From Methanolobus sp. (GTDB lineage Archaea; Halobacteriota; Methanosarcinia; Methanosarcinales; Methanosarcinaceae), in NCBI RefSeq assembly GCF_030682845.1, contig NZ_JAUXNK010000046.1:29898-93897 (forward strand): a DNA stretch of 64,000 nt, in the 5' to 3' direction. Each line of letters opens with the position of its first letter. Position 1 is the first letter of the stretch. This document shows, one piece after another, positions 28,944 through 38,121 of this stretch. Position numbers and translations under genes: made by a program. The notes under the pieces are model-generated. The model saw nothing but the letters and a program-made list of their open reading frames with translations. It searched no databases and was not told the origin of the DNA.

Positions 28944-29657
28944 TTACCCGAATATCTCCGGTACAATGCGTCTTGCGACTTCCTCATATGTCTTGGAAAG
29001 GTCTCCCTTGTCAAAGCGGAATATATCCTTATCCATAGACTTCCCTGTGCTCTTGTCCCATAGTCTGCAGGTATCACAGGATATCTCATCAGCCAGCACG
29101 ATTTCTCCATCCTTCCTTCCAAACTCAAGCTTAAAGTCAGGAAGCAGGAACCCTTTTGAATCAAAGTACTTTACAAGGATATCGTTGATCTTAAGGGCCA
29201 TGCTGCGTATCTGGGCTATCTCCTCATATGTGGCAATTCCCATTGCAACGGCTATATCCTCATTGAGCATCGGATCTCCGTGTTCATCGCTCTTATAGTC
29301 CAGGACAATGACCGGCTTCTTGAAAACAGTCCCCTCTTTAATCGGATATTTACGGGTTATGGAGCCGGCTGCGATATTACGTGGTATGACCTCGATGAGG
29401 ATTATCTCGACGGCATCGACAAGCATCTCTGTATCAGATATCATCTCAATATAGTGGGTCTTAATGCCTTCTTCTTCAAGCATTTCAAAGATCTTTCTTG
29501 AGATTTGGGCATTATAATATCCTTTATTTGCAGCTTCGCTTTTTTTCTTGCCATCAAAAGCTGTCAGGCTGTCCCTGAATTCGGCTATGAGCCTTTTAGG
29601 ATTCTCGGTCCTGTATATGGTCTTTGCTTTCCCTGAGTATAATTGTTCTTTTTTCAT
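28944..29657 (-). CDS. purC: SAICAR synthetase PurC
   Basis: 237-residue phosphoribosylaminoimidazole-succinocarboxamide synthase, which joins aspartate to CAIR in purine synthesis. Recognisable blocks are [15 protein letters not shown] at the N-terminus, [21 protein letters not shown] near residues 88-108, and the C-terminal [12 protein letters not shown]. Length is normal. It is divergent from nikR with a 163-base gap. It lies 7.5 kb from purL, so the purine genes are scattered. Confidence 0.95.
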   Translation of the reverse strand: MKKEQLYSGKAKTIYRTENPKRLIAEFRDSLTAFDGKKKSEAANKGYYNAQISRKIFEMLEEEGIKTHYIEMISDTEMLVDAVEIILIEVIPRNIAAGSITRKYPIKEGTVFKKPVIVLDYKSDEHGDPMLNEDIAVAMGIATYEEIAQIRSMALKINDILVKYFDSKGFLLPDFKLEFGRKDGEIVLADEISCDTCRLWDKSTGKSMDKDIFRFDKGDLSKTYEEVARRIVPEIFG

Positions 29658-29757
29658 AACATCACTCCACTAAGGTATTCTATGTTTTAATGTTTTATGC
29701 CTGGTATCGTATAACTATTTATGTCTTAATTTATGTACTATAAGTGATACAAAATGT

Positions 29758-29769
29758 TATTGTACAATA
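29758..29769. promoter_or_regulatory. 12-base palindrome upstream of nikR
   Basis: TATTGTACAATA is perfectly palindromic, 52 bases before the nikR ATG in the gap shared with purC. Position and symmetry suit an operator, perhaps for NikR acting on its own gene. It does not match the enterobacterial NikR consensus (GTATGA-N16-TCATAC). Confidence 0.35.
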
Positions 29770-29820
29770 CATGTTGTTATTATTTCAGACTAACACATAT
29801 CATTTAAGGTGAATTTAACA

Positions 29821-30243
29821 ATGGACCAGGAACTTATGCGTATAGGTGTATCGCTTCCGGAAAACCTTCTGACCAAATTCGATTCGATCATAGAGAAAAG
29901 AGGCTATTCATCGCGGTCCGAAGGCATCAGGGATGCTATCAGGAATTATATCACCCATTATGAATGGATGAGCGATGTGAAAGGTAGACGAGTGGGTACT
30001 ATCACATTGATATATGATCATACCAAGCGTGGGCTATCCAGTGCCCTGACAGACATTCAGCATGATCACTCCCATCTTATCAAATCCGGGATACATATCC
30101 ATCTTGACCATGACAATTGTCTCGAGGTTATCATCCTTGACGGTGAAGGTGAGGAAGTCAAGACCGTCGCAGAGAAGATCATGGCTCTTAAGGGCGTTAC
30201 TTACGTAAAGCTCAATACTGCCCTGCCCTCAGAAAGCCTATAA
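29821..30243 (+). CDS. nikR: Nickel-responsive regulator NikR
   Basis: 140-residue NikR. The N-terminal ribbon-helix-helix DNA-binding part is [16 protein letters not shown] with [13 protein letters not shown]. The C-terminal ACT-like metal domain has the nickel ligands in family positions: [26 protein letters not shown] includes the His-x-His pair and the Cys. ATG 29821 follows AAGGTGA by 10 bases; a GTG at 29809 would add four residues. Likely targets include the NicO and cobalt operons in this window. Its last 6 bases overlap the end of the convergent ArsR-type gene. Confidence 0.94.
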   Translation: MDQELMRIGVSLPENLLTKFDSIIEKRGYSSRSEGIRDAIRNYITHYEWMSDVKGRRVGTITLIYDHTKRGLSSALTDIQHDHSHLIKSGIHIHLDHDNCLEVIILDGEGEEVKTVAEKIMALKGVTYVKLNTALPSESL

Positions 30244-30609
30244 CTCCTTCTGGAATCTCTCATTGATAGAGTATTCTATGGTCTGCAAAAGGGATCTTCC
30301 AAAACCTGTAAGCGAGTAGGTCTGGAAATTCCTTTCCCTTTTTGATTCCACCAAATTCGCATCCTTGAGAAGCTTAAGATGATATGAGAGTGCAGAATGC
30401 TTGTAGTCGGTTATTTCCACAAGCACACAGACACAGAGCTCACTGACTTCAAGGGCTCTCAGGATGTGTATCCTCACAGGGTCAGACAGGACTTTAAAAA
30501 TGGATACCAACGGGCCGACATCCTCCTGCATCGTCTCACGGACCCTCAAGGTCACATCGTCAGGAAGAATATAAGGCTCCGGGCATTCTGCAGTTGTTTC
30601 TACTTTCAT
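30238..30609 (-). CDS. ArsR/SmtB-family transcriptional regulator with ELCVC motif
   Basis: 123-residue winged-helix repressor. The DNA-binding part is [20 protein letters not shown] (about residues 72-91). The preceding helix has [17 protein letters not shown] is the alpha-3 metal or arsenic site of the CadC/SmtB/ArsR group, where the cysteines bind soft metals. An acidic N-terminal extension with another Cys precedes it (residues 1-25). It converges with nikR, and the coding ends overlap by 6 bases. No transporter is adjacent; the decayed ACR3 copies at 1-918 are the only arsenite-type transporter traces here. Confidence 0.86.
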   Translation of the reverse strand: MKVETTAECPEPYILPDDVTLRVRETMQEDVGPLVSIFKVLSDPVRIHILRALEVSELCVCVLVEITDYKHSALSYHLKLLKDANLVESKRERNFQTYSLTGFGRSLLQTIEYSINERFQKEL

Positions 30610-30675
30610 TAATTGATTATTGTCTTTGTGGGTTAATAAGTTTTGTAATGACTGTGAGATAACTTACAAGAAAAA

Positions 30676-31083
30676 TCAGTTCAAGCCTTTAGAATTAAAG
30701 AACGGGGCGTATTTTTTATCAGTTGATTCAATATGATTGACCAGCCAATCTTTGAGGAAGTTCATCAGTTCATAGCTGAGCCCCGCTTTTCCATTTTCGT
30801 AGTCTTTTTTGAAGTTGCCGACCTGCTCGATGAATTTCTCATGTTCCTTTTTATGAGCTGCGTACTGTGGGTATCCATACTGCTTCATATAATTTTCCTC
30901 AGTAGTGAAATGTTTCTGAGTGTACTCCGCCATCTTAGTGATTATATCCAGGGTTATTTGCTTGCTTTTTGCATTCAACATAGCATCGTGAAGTTCGTTG
31001 ATCATTTTCACAAGTTGCTGATGCTGCCCATCAATCTCTTTTATGTTCATGCTGTATTTGTCAGACCAGGTTATCAGTGCCAT
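30676..31083 (-). CDS. Bacteriohemerythrin-like O2-binding protein
   Basis: 135 residues. The di-iron ligand pattern is evident: IDGQHQQLVKMINELHDAM (His ligand near residue 21), HFTTEENYMKQYGYPQYAAHKKEHEKF (His and Glu ligands), and the final WLVNHIESTDKKYAPFF with His and Asp. Bacteriohemerythrins store or deliver O2. The start at 31083 (MALITWSDKY) has GGTGAT upstream; a frame extension to 31200 is not hemerythrin-like. In an anaerobe it is likely to scavenge O2 alongside FprA and the rubrerythrin-like protein at 36-38 kb. Confidence 0.9.
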   Translation of the reverse strand: MALITWSDKYSMNIKEIDGQHQQLVKMINELHDAMLNAKSKQITLDIITKMAEYTQKHFTTEENYMKQYGYPQYAAHKKEHEKFIEQVGNFKKDYENGKAGLSYELMNFLKDWLVNHIESTDKKYAPFFNSKGLN

Positions 31084-31335
31084 ATTAATCACCATGAATA
31101 AATATATTTGGAAGTATAAATATAAACTGGTCTGGTTCCGGATCAAATTCTGTATAGGATGTTCAGTTCCTGGATATGGGCCTATATACTTCCTTTTCAA
31201 AACAAATAAGTATTCATCTTCTCAATTAGAGTCGTGGCGCAGAATGTTGTATCGTTTGACATAATAACCCCTCTATCCCGTCCTGTCCTTATAATACATA
31301 CGTGCGCCACATGATGATTCTCTGCCAGTTCAATT

Positions 31336-34029
31336 TTATTTTACATTCCGGACAGCAATCTTTATCCCTTCAGCAAATATCAGTGTCACAAAAGCAACTC
31401 CCAGCGGCAGTATCCACTGCATAGGTGTGAGTGGCACAAGTTCAAATATATTGTTCAGGAAAGGAATATACATTACAGAGAGTGTCAGCAGGACCGTGCT
31501 GAGCACACCTACTATCATCAGCTTATTGCTAAAGATGCCTATCTTTGTTATAGATTCTTCAAGGGACCTGAAGGAGAATGGTATGAAAAGTATCATGCTG
31601 ACAATGGTTGCAAATGTAAGCGTCCTCGCAATTGTAGTATTCTCTGCAGGGTCATTGAGCACAAACACAAGAAAAGCAGACGAAGCCATTACTGCAGCCA
31701 TGCTTACCATGATCATCACATTCCTCTTCTTCAGCAGGCTCTCATTGGGATCGCGTGGCATCTTGTCCATTATCTTTTCCCGGGCAGGGTCAAGACCAAG
31801 GGCAATAGCAGGCATTATCTCATCGAACATATTGATGAATAAAATCTGCAGTGCAAGCAGGGGTATAAGGTCAAACCCCAGCAACAGGAGACCCAGCATA
31901 ATAAGCGTGACCTCTGTGAAATTTCTGGAGATAAGATAGGTCGTGAACTTTTCTATATTCTCGTAAATGGACCTGCCTCTTTTCACTGCTTCCACGATGG
32001 TGGCGAAGTTGTCATCCTGCAGGACCATGAGACTGGACTGCTGTGCCACATCAGTTCCCTTGAGTCCCATCGCAATGCCGATGTCCGCCTTCTTCAGGGC
32101 CGGTGCATCGTTCACACCATCGCCGGTCATCGCTACAATATGCCCTTTTTTTTGCAGGGCTTCTACTATTCTCAGCTTCTGCTCAGGCATGGTCCTTGCA
32201 TAAACGCTTATTTTGTCAACGATCTTCTCTAACTCCTCATTGTCCAGTTCATCAAGCTCCGGGCCTGTCACAACGCAGTCTGTTATGATACGCTGCACTT
32301 TCTTATCGCTCTCATTCAGTATTTCTGCATCGGACCCACAGGCACTCCCACTATCCAGGAGTCCTATGTGCCTGGCTATCGCCTTGGCTGTATCCGGGTT
32401 ATCGCCGGTTATCATCAGTACCTTGATGCCGGCCTGCCGGGAGAGCTCCACAGCATTCTTCACCTCGTCACGCGGGGGATCTATCATGCCGATAAGCCCC
32501 AGGAATGTCATATTTTGCTCGATGTCTTCTTTGGAGGGATCTCCGGGGTCTTCAGTGCAGGCAATCCCAAGCACACGGTAGGCGGAGGATGCCATCTCCC
32601 GGTTCATGTCAAGTATGCTCCTGCGGTCATCATCGCTGATGTCCGTGACCTTTCCATCCTTCTCGATACGGGTACAGCGCTCAAGGACATACTCAGGAGC
32701 CCCTTTTGTGTACGATACCCTTCCATCTTCCCGGGTGTGCACGGTAGTCATCAACTTCCTCTCGGAAGTGAAGGCTATCTCATCGATCATCGGGTACTCT
32801 TTCTCGAGATCATCTTTCCACAGTCCCGCCTTTGCAGCGGCAACCACAAGAGCTATCTCTGTAGGATCTCCCACAGTGTCCCATTTGCCGTCTCTCTTCT
32901 CGATAGATGAGGCGTTGCAAAGTGCTGCAGCCCTGAGCAGCTTCATGGCAGTATCACCCTGTCCGATATCCGCCTTCCCTCCTTCTACCAGGAACTCTCC
33001 GTCAGGTGCATATCCCGACCCGCTGACCTCAAAAGTTTTATTGCTAACGAATACCTTTTCGACCGTCATCTCATTACGTGTGAGGGTTCCGGTCTTGTCG
33101 GTACATATCACAGTTGTGGATCCCAGTGTCTCAACTGCCAGCATCTTCCGGATTATCGCATTGTGCTGGGCCATCCGTCTCATCCCGTAAGCAAGGGTGA
33201 TTGTCATGACAAGCGGAAGTCCCTGAGGCACTGCGGCCACAGCCAGCGCCAGTGCCACCAGCAGGATCTCGGTAAGAGGTGCTCCTATGAACAGCCCCAG
33301 CACAAAAGTGGCCAGTGAAGCCAGCAGTGCTATTACAGCAAGATTCTTTGACAAATTTGCAACCTTTTTCTGAAGGGGTGTGGGTTCATCCTCCACCTGA
33401 ATAAGGCCTGCTATTTCACCTATCTTGGTCTCCATCCCGGTGGAAACGACAACAGCCCTGCACTTTCCGTGAACGATCTGCGTACCGGCAAATATCTGGT
33501 CTCCTACATCCTTCCAGACCGGCTCGCTCTCGCCCGTAAGGGCCGCCTCTTCAATCCTGAGGCCATCCGATTTGAAAACAACCGCATCGGCAGGGATATT
33601 ATCTCCCACCTCAAGAACCAGGACATCTCCGGGCACAACTCCCCTTGTCTGCACATTCCTGGGTTTATTATCCCGTATAACTGTCGTCTCAGGCTTGACT
33701 ATGTCCTTCAGGGACTCCATTGCCTTCTCTGCCCTGTACTCCTGGATAAATCCCAGTATGATCACAAGGGCAATGATAAAGACAATGACCCAGAAATTGA
33801 TAACTTCGTCTGCCAGCAGGGAGATTATTGCTGCAGCGATAAGCACCCACACAATGAAATCAGCAAACTGCCTGGTGAATATCTTCCATGCAGTTGTTTT
33901 TTTTGTTTCTGTCAGCTCATTGTTTCCATATTTTTCCAGTCGCTCAGATATCTGCTGCTCAGAAAGTCCTTTTTCCGATGTTCCAAGCCTGGCAAATGTA
34001 TCCTCGACGGCCGGAAGGTCCCCTTCCAC
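31336..34029 (-). CDS. Cation-transporting P-type ATPase (P2 type)
   Basis: About 897 residues, with the actuator TGES in EEAALTGESEPVWKD, the phosphorylation motif ICTDKTGTLTRNEMTV, the hinge MTGDGVNDAPALKKADIG, and about ten membrane segments (4 N-terminal, 6 C-terminal). P2-type pumps of this group move calcium or, in some archaea, other cations outward; PVASL-like residues in M4 would decide, and here the stretch is VAAVPQGLPLVMTITLAYG, as in PacL/PMR1-like or PMA-like pumps. GGAGGAG lies 6 bases before GTG 34029, the preferred start. A GTG at 34044 would add five residues. Confidence 0.9.
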   Translation of the reverse strand: MEGDLPAVEDTFARLGTSEKGLSEQQISERLEKYGNNELTETKKTTAWKIFTRQFADFIVWVLIAAAIISLLADEVINFWVIVFIIALVIILGFIQEYRAEKAMESLKDIVKPETTVIRDNKPRNVQTRGVVPGDVLVLEVGDNIPADAVVFKSDGLRIEEAALTGESEPVWKDVGDQIFAGTQIVHGKCRAVVVSTGMETKIGEIAGLIQVEDEPTPLQKKVANLSKNLAVIALLASLATFVLGLFIGAPLTEILLVALALAVAAVPQGLPLVMTITLAYGMRRMAQHNAIIRKMLAVETLGSTTVICTDKTGTLTRNEMTVEKVFVSNKTFEVSGSGYAPDGEFLVEGGKADIGQGDTAMKLLRAAALCNASSIEKRDGKWDTVGDPTEIALVVAAAKAGLWKDDLEKEYPMIDEIAFTSERKLMTTVHTREDGRVSYTKGAPEYVLERCTRIEKDGKVTDISDDDRRSILDMNREMASSAYRVLGIACTEDPGDPSKEDIEQNMTFLGLIGMIDPPRDEVKNAVELSRQAGIKVLMITGDNPDTAKAIARHIGLLDSGSACGSDAEILNESDKKVQRIITDCVVTGPELDELDNEELEKIVDKISVYARTMPEQKLRIVEALQKKGHIVAMTGDGVNDAPALKKADIGIAMGLKGTDVAQQSSLMVLQDDNFATIVEAVKRGRSIYENIEKFTTYLISRNFTEVTLIMLGLLLLGFDLIPLLALQILFINMFDEIMPAIALGLDPAREKIMDKMPRDPNESLLKKRNVMIMVSMAAVMASSAFLVFVLNDPAENTTIARTLTFATIVSMILFIPFSFRSLEESITKIGIFSNKLMIVGVLSTVLLTLSVMYIPFLNNIFELVPLTPMQWILPLGVAFVTLIFAEGIKIAVRNVK

Positions 34030-34081
34030 TATATTCTCCTCCACCGAACTTTCCCCCTATATGCATTTGAAGGATTAGCAT

Positions 34082-34942
34082 TTATAGATATTTGTATGAG
34101 GTACTCTTTGCTTCAAGACTCAGCGCATACTTCTTTGAAATGTAGTTCTCAGCGCTCATGCAAACCTCAGTAGCAAAACCAATACCTGTGCCTACCATCA
34201 GGTCCCATGCGGCCGATGAGATGTTTTCCGGTTTTTCTCCGGCCAGACCTTCCTGATATAGTGTGTAAACAATGCCAGCGTTAAAACTGTCCCCGGCACC
34301 GACGGTACTGATTGTTCTGATATCGGGTGTCTTGTAGAATTCTGACAGGCAAGGCGTTCTAAGGTACACGCCTCTGCCTGCAGTAGTATATATCAGGCAT
34401 TCGCACCCTGCGGCAAGCACGTACTCATAGGCTTCATCTGCGTTCCTGCATTCTCCAATAGATAGCATGTCCTCATCCGAAGCCCTGACAATGTCGGCGT
34501 ATCGGATATTGTTGTCAACAAGAGATCTTATGCTTTCAATATCTGGCGTGTAGGCTTTCCTGATGTTAGGGTCGTAGAGGATGGTCGCGCCGGCTCTGTC
34601 TGCCCTATCAAGAATTCTTGTGAGCTCTTCTTTCAAAAAAGCCGAGCTTGCCAGAATAGAGCCGAACATTACTATATCTTTCTTTGTAAAACTCCTGCCG
34701 GCATTCAGAACCCTTGCATGAGGGAAATCCTCGTAAAAACTATAATGGGCATTGTTCCCGCTATCCAGAAAAGCCAGTGCGATGGGTGATTTCCGGTTCT
34801 CGTACCTTAAGACATGCTCTACGGAGACATTTTCCTTCTCCAGGAAACTGCATATCATGTCTCCCAGTGAATCGTTGCCATGCTCGCTGACAAGCGCTAC
34901 AGGAATGCCTGTCCTTCCAAGCGAGACCGCGCTGTTGAGCAT
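34082..34942 (-). CDS. PfkB-family carbohydrate kinase, start unresolved
   Basis: 286 residues from the first in-frame ATG, of the ribokinase/fructokinase family. The C-terminal signature is DIRTISTVGAGDSFNAGIVYTL with the catalytic Asp, and DPNIRKAY marks the middle. Family members begin about 35 residues earlier. The reading frame continues upstream as VFAISEIFYDILFREDKF and ISACPGGAM, the missing first strand and sugar-binding motif, but without an ATG, GTG or TTG. An ATG with GGTGG upstream sits at 35046 in a different frame, just before a GGGG run at 35037-35040. A frameshift there, real or a sequencing error, would restore a normal protein of about 320 residues. Confidence 0.75.
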   Translation of the reverse strand: MLNSAVSLGRTGIPVALVSEHGNDSLGDMICSFLEKENVSVEHVLRYENRKSPIALAFLDSGNNAHYSFYEDFPHARVLNAGRSFTKKDIVMFGSILASSAFLKEELTRILDRADRAGATILYDPNIRKAYTPDIESIRSLVDNNIRYADIVRASDEDMLSIGECRNADEAYEYVLAAGCECLIYTTAGRGVYLRTPCLSEFYKTPDIRTISTVGAGDSFNAGIVYTLYQEGLAGEKPENISSAAWDLMVGTGIGFATEVCMSAENYISKKYALSLEAKSTSYKYL

Positions 34943-35062
34943 GGCTCCTCCCGGGCAGGCTGAAATAAATTTATCCTCCCTGAAAAGTATGTCATAGAAT
35001 ATTTCACTTATTGCAAATACGCAGGAAATGCAAACACCCCGGACATGTTATTGCCACCAATC

Positions 35063-35560
35063 TCAACCCCATAATTTAACAATTGTCAGGTAGTATAAAG
35101 GCTCTCCTTTTTCATCCCTGTGGATAAGGGTCTGCTCCTCAACAGGTATGACCTCCCCCTTTTCTTTCCTCACCCTGTATCTCTGCGTGACCTCGTAGGC
35201 GCCCTCCCGGGTGTTCTCAAGCAACTCAAGCATTACTCCTGAAACCTCCTCCGGGTAAATGATATCCTCGTATACGAGTCTTCCTGAAGTGAAGTCCTCC
35301 GGGCTGTATCCGAGAGTGGATACATGTGCTGACATGACTTTAACATGCCCGCCTTCTCCCGCGGGTCGCACAAGAGCAATCACCGGCATATGTCGGATGA
35401 GTTCTTCAAGGGCTTTTATGTAATCATCAGGTTTTGGCTGGCTGACCATAGCAGGTGTTCTTTCTTCATGTTTGGTTTGAAGGAACTCACTCTCTTTAAG
35501 ATCGTTCAGTTCGGTAGCCTTTATGTTTATCTCTCTCCCCGTTGTCATATCTTCCTTCAC
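35063..35560 (-). CDS. PAS-domain protein
   Basis: 165 residues. After a charged N-terminus of about 45 residues comes one PAS fold: VKVMSAHVSTLGYSPEDFTS with DIIYPEEVSGVMLELLEN and the C-terminal PAC-like RYRVRKEKGEVIPVEEQTLI. No kinase or other output domain is attached, and no ligand residue can be named. Single-PAS proteins of methanogens often sense redox or small ligands for partner proteins. The start could lie a few codons downstream (MTTGREINIK). Confidence 0.75.
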   Translation of the reverse strand: MKEDMTTGREINIKATELNDLKESEFLQTKHEERTPAMVSQPKPDDYIKALEELIRHMPVIALVRPAGEGGHVKVMSAHVSTLGYSPEDFTSGRLVYEDIIYPEEVSGVMLELLENTREGAYEVTQRYRVRKEKGEVIPVEEQTLIHRDEKGEPLYYLTIVKLWG

Positions 35561-35695
35561 TCCTCTCAGATGCTCATAGATGCTGGCAGATGATAATTAC
35601 TCTCTCATCTTATGATTTAAGCTTGCCCTCAGAACACAGGTAATAGTAGTCTAAAGGCAGGTTCCCATGGAAAAAAGGAGGTGTGGGACAATAAT

Positions 35696-35741
35696 AATGA
35701 AGAGGCAATAGCAATGAAGAGGCAATATCTAACCTCTTCAT
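35696..35741. repeat. Tandem 15-base repeat and hairpin between FTR-like and PAS genes
   Basis: AATGAAGAGGCAATA occurs at 35696-35710 and again at 35713-35727 (period 17). The second copy begins a perfect hairpin: ATGAAGAGG (35714-35722) pairs with CCTCTTCAT (35733-35741) across 10 bases. On the minus strand it follows the FTR-like gene and may end its transcript. On the plus strand a GGAGGTG (35678-35684) precedes two tiny frames, MKRQ and MKRQYLTSS, which are probably chance. Confidence 0.5.
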
Positions 35742-35765
35742 AACGTTAAAACTCTATATGAATAT

Positions 35766-36041
35766 TTATTTAATAAAAAGCCCGCACTTGCAGGAACCGC
35801 GCGTTTCAAGGTCTATTTTATGCGCTGCACACGGACAGATGATCTTCTTGTCCTTTTCTTTGTCCTCTGTCCTTTTCTGGCAGAAACAGTACCATTCTCC
35901 AAACTGCTTCTTGTTATTGCAGATACCTTTAACTGCAGTAGTGATAACATCCCAGTCGCTGTTCAGCCTGTATCCTGAGCTTTCTGCATTTTTCTTCGAA
36001 CGTTCATAGAATTCAGCCTCAAGTTCACCATCGAATCTCAT
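35766..36041 (-). CDS. Ferredoxin:thioredoxin reductase catalytic-subunit-like Fe-S protein
   Basis: 91 residues of the FTR beta-chain family. Its cysteines at 52/54 (WYCFCQK), 69/71 (IICPCAAHK) and 84/86 (GSCKCGLF), plus His74, match the pattern that holds a [4Fe-4S] cluster next to a redox-active disulfide. FTR passes electrons from ferredoxin to thioredoxin. Here it lies beside fprA and the rubrerythrin-like gene, so it probably serves thiol or oxygen defence. ATG 36041 is preferred, as GAGTGAT precedes it; a GTG at 36050 would add three residues. No FTR alpha chain is seen, as usual in archaea. Confidence 0.85.
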   Translation of the reverse strand: MRFDGELEAEFYERSKKNAESSGYRLNSDWDVITTAVKGICNNKKQFGEWYCFCQKRTEDKEKDKKIICPCAAHKIDLETRGSCKCGLFIK

Positions 36042-36099
36042 TTTTATCACTCTGTTTTACTGTTTTAATTGTTCTATCATAATACTAACATGTCGCGAT

Positions 36100-37311
36100 T
36101 TAAGACTTTGCCTCTTCTTTTGCGATTTCTGCAAGCCTTTTTCCGTTATCTCTGCACTGCTTCAGGTCATCCTCAAATGGCCTGAACTTAACCTGCATGC
36201 TCTCGGTTGCAAGTTCGAATCTTGCAGATTCTATCTCCTTTTCCATGCCTTTAACAGCTCCGCCTCCCCATCCGTAGGAGCCGAACAGGAAGTATTTTTT
36301 GTTTTTTGGATGAAGCCCCGTCATATATGTAAGAAATCCTGCTACTGTGTAAAACATCTTATTGTTCATCGTAGGTGAGCCAATAGCAATGACCGGTGAA
36401 TCCATCAGCTCCTTCATGGTCATACTCCAGTCATTCTTTCTCAAATGGCGCACCCTTACTTCCACGCCTGCTTCTCTTACACCCTCCGCTATCTCCATTG
36501 CCATTTTCTCAGTGCTGCCCCACATGGTATCATAGATCACAAGCACCTTTTGGGCAGTTTCTCCCCTGGCCCATCTGCCATAGGCTTCAATTATCCTTGG
36601 AGGTTCCTTCCTCCAGATAACACCATGAGCGGGGGCTATCATGTCTATGCTTATCCCAAGCTCTTTTACCTTCTCCACATACTTGATAACCTGTCCGCCG
36701 AAGGGCAGCAGGATATTTGCATAGTAGATGGCAGCATCTTCCATGACATCTTCCACTTCATCATCAAAGCGTTTGGAAGTTGCAATGTGCTGGCCAAATG
36801 CATCGTTGGAGAAGAGTATCTTGTCCTCCTTGAGGTATGTCTGCATGCTGTCGGGCCAGTGCAGCATAGTTGCCTCAATGAACATCAGTGTCCGCTTTCC
36901 GAGTTTTATCTCATCTCCGGTCTTTGCTACATGGAAGTTCCAGTTGTCACAGCCCATCTCCCTGTAATGCTCGCAGAGCCCGGACTTACCCTTGGCGCTT
37001 GCAATAAGAGTGGCGTTTGTAGCGATGTCCATTATCGCAGGTAATGATCCGGAATGGTCCATCTCCACATGGTTGGAGATAACATAATCAATTTTGGCAG
37101 GGTCAACTATCTGCCTTATTCTCTTAAGCATCTCATCGGAAAAGCTTGCCTTTACCGTGTCGATAAGTGCTATCTTCTCATCAACTATAAGGTATGCGTT
37201 GTAACTTCCACCTTTTGGAGTCTCGTAACCATGAAAATCCCTCAGGTTCCAGTCAACAACGCCTACCCAGTATATTCCCTCTGCTATTTTCAGTGGCTGT
37301 GGCTCATCCAT
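36100..37311 (-). CDS. fprA: Flavodiiron protein FprA (F420H2 oxidase type)
   Basis: 403 residues. The N-terminal metallo-beta-lactamase-like di-iron domain shows NHVEMDHSGSLP (residues about 80-91) with H-x-E-x-D-H ligands, then MLHWPDSMQTYL and the final His in IAPAHGVIW. The C-terminal flavodoxin domain begins at VLVIYDTMWGSTEKMA (near 255) and has GSPTMNNKMFYTVAGFL. In methanogens FprA reduces O2 to water using F420H2. It is followed upstream on the same strand by the rubrerythrin-like gene, with 20 bases between, likely one operon. Confidence 0.95.
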   Translation of the reverse strand: MDEPQPLKIAEGIYWVGVVDWNLRDFHGYETPKGGSYNAYLIVDEKIALIDTVKASFSDEMLKRIRQIVDPAKIDYVISNHVEMDHSGSLPAIMDIATNATLIASAKGKSGLCEHYREMGCDNWNFHVAKTGDEIKLGKRTLMFIEATMLHWPDSMQTYLKEDKILFSNDAFGQHIATSKRFDDEVEDVMEDAAIYYANILLPFGGQVIKYVEKVKELGISIDMIAPAHGVIWRKEPPRIIEAYGRWARGETAQKVLVIYDTMWGSTEKMAMEIAEGVREAGVEVRVRHLRKNDWSMTMKELMDSPVIAIGSPTMNNKMFYTVAGFLTYMTGLHPKNKKYFLFGSYGWGGGAVKGMEKEIESARFELATESMQVKFRPFEDDLKQCRDNGKRLAEIAKEEAKS

Positions 37312-37331
37312 AAGCGCTATCTCCCTCTATA

Positions 37332-37820
37332 TTATGTCTGCATTCTGAACTCGGTTGCCCATTCGAGAAGCTCATCTATTATCCTGTAATGTCCTCTCTC
37401 GGCAGCTGCAACGTTCTCAAAGAAAACCCTTTGGTCCTCATCATCTGCCCTCTTTGCCAGTTCTGTGTAGAAATACTCGCTCTTGTGTTCGAATCTCAGG
37501 GCTGCCAGCAATATTCCCACCTCTTCCAGTTTTTTTCCGGAGAACTCTTCCGCAAAAGATGCCTTGAAATCCGGGTAATCAAACTCAACGATAGGTGCCT
37601 TTTTCTGTTCCCTGTATTGCCGAAGATACTCGGCATGTTTCTTCTCCTCTTCTGCAAGGAAAGTGTAAAGATCCCTGGCAACCGCATTGCTCATTGAAGA
37701 TGCTTTTTCCAGATAGTATTCCCGTCCTTCATTTTCCAGCTCAATGGCCATGGCAATTGCTTCATCGATCGATCCGAGCTGGTCAAGCTCATCTGCTATT
37801 TCCTTTAAGGTGTCTTTCAT
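37332..37820 (-). CDS. Rubrerythrin/ferritin-like di-iron protein
   Basis: About 162 residues forming a four-helix bundle with di-iron ligands in E-x-x-H patterns: AIELENEGREYYLEKASS, FLAEEEKKHAEYLRQYRE, FEHKSEYFYTELAKR and NVAAAERGHYRIIDELL. The C-terminal rubredoxin domain of classical rubrerythrins is absent. It probably removes peroxide or handles iron. ATG 37820 is chosen because AGAGGT lies 7 bases upstream. It is the first gene of a unit with fprA, so O2 and peroxide defence are made together. Confidence 0.85.
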   Translation of the reverse strand: MKDTLKEIADELDQLGSIDEAIAMAIELENEGREYYLEKASSMSNAVARDLYTFLAEEEKKHAEYLRQYREQKKAPIVEFDYPDFKASFAEEFSGKKLEEVGILLAALRFEHKSEYFYTELAKRADDEDQRVFFENVAAAERGHYRIIDELLEWATEFRMQT

Positions 37821-38121
37821 GCCCATACCTCTGTCAGAATAAATGCTATGGTTAATCAAATCAGTTCAGTGTTTGTTTGCCTGAATATGAACAAATCCCA
37901 CCGATTCAAACTATCGGGGTCCGGCTTAATATATCTTTCGAAGGTCGACTCCTTTCCCGATTGACTTTTTGGTCTCATATCAGGTTCCTATTCACCCCTT
38001 TCAAAAAAAGGCAACCTCTACCTTTATTTAGAAACCTTTTTATTTACTATCATCCATTACAGAGGTTATATTTAGTTTGATTCCAGTATTTTAAATGTAT
38101 TATTTTGACAGAGGTAATGTG

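Noticed and set aside
36195..36230. GTTCGAATC-like sequence resembling a tRNA T-loop
   Set aside because: It lies inside the fprA coding region, and no acceptor or anticodon stems can be built around it.
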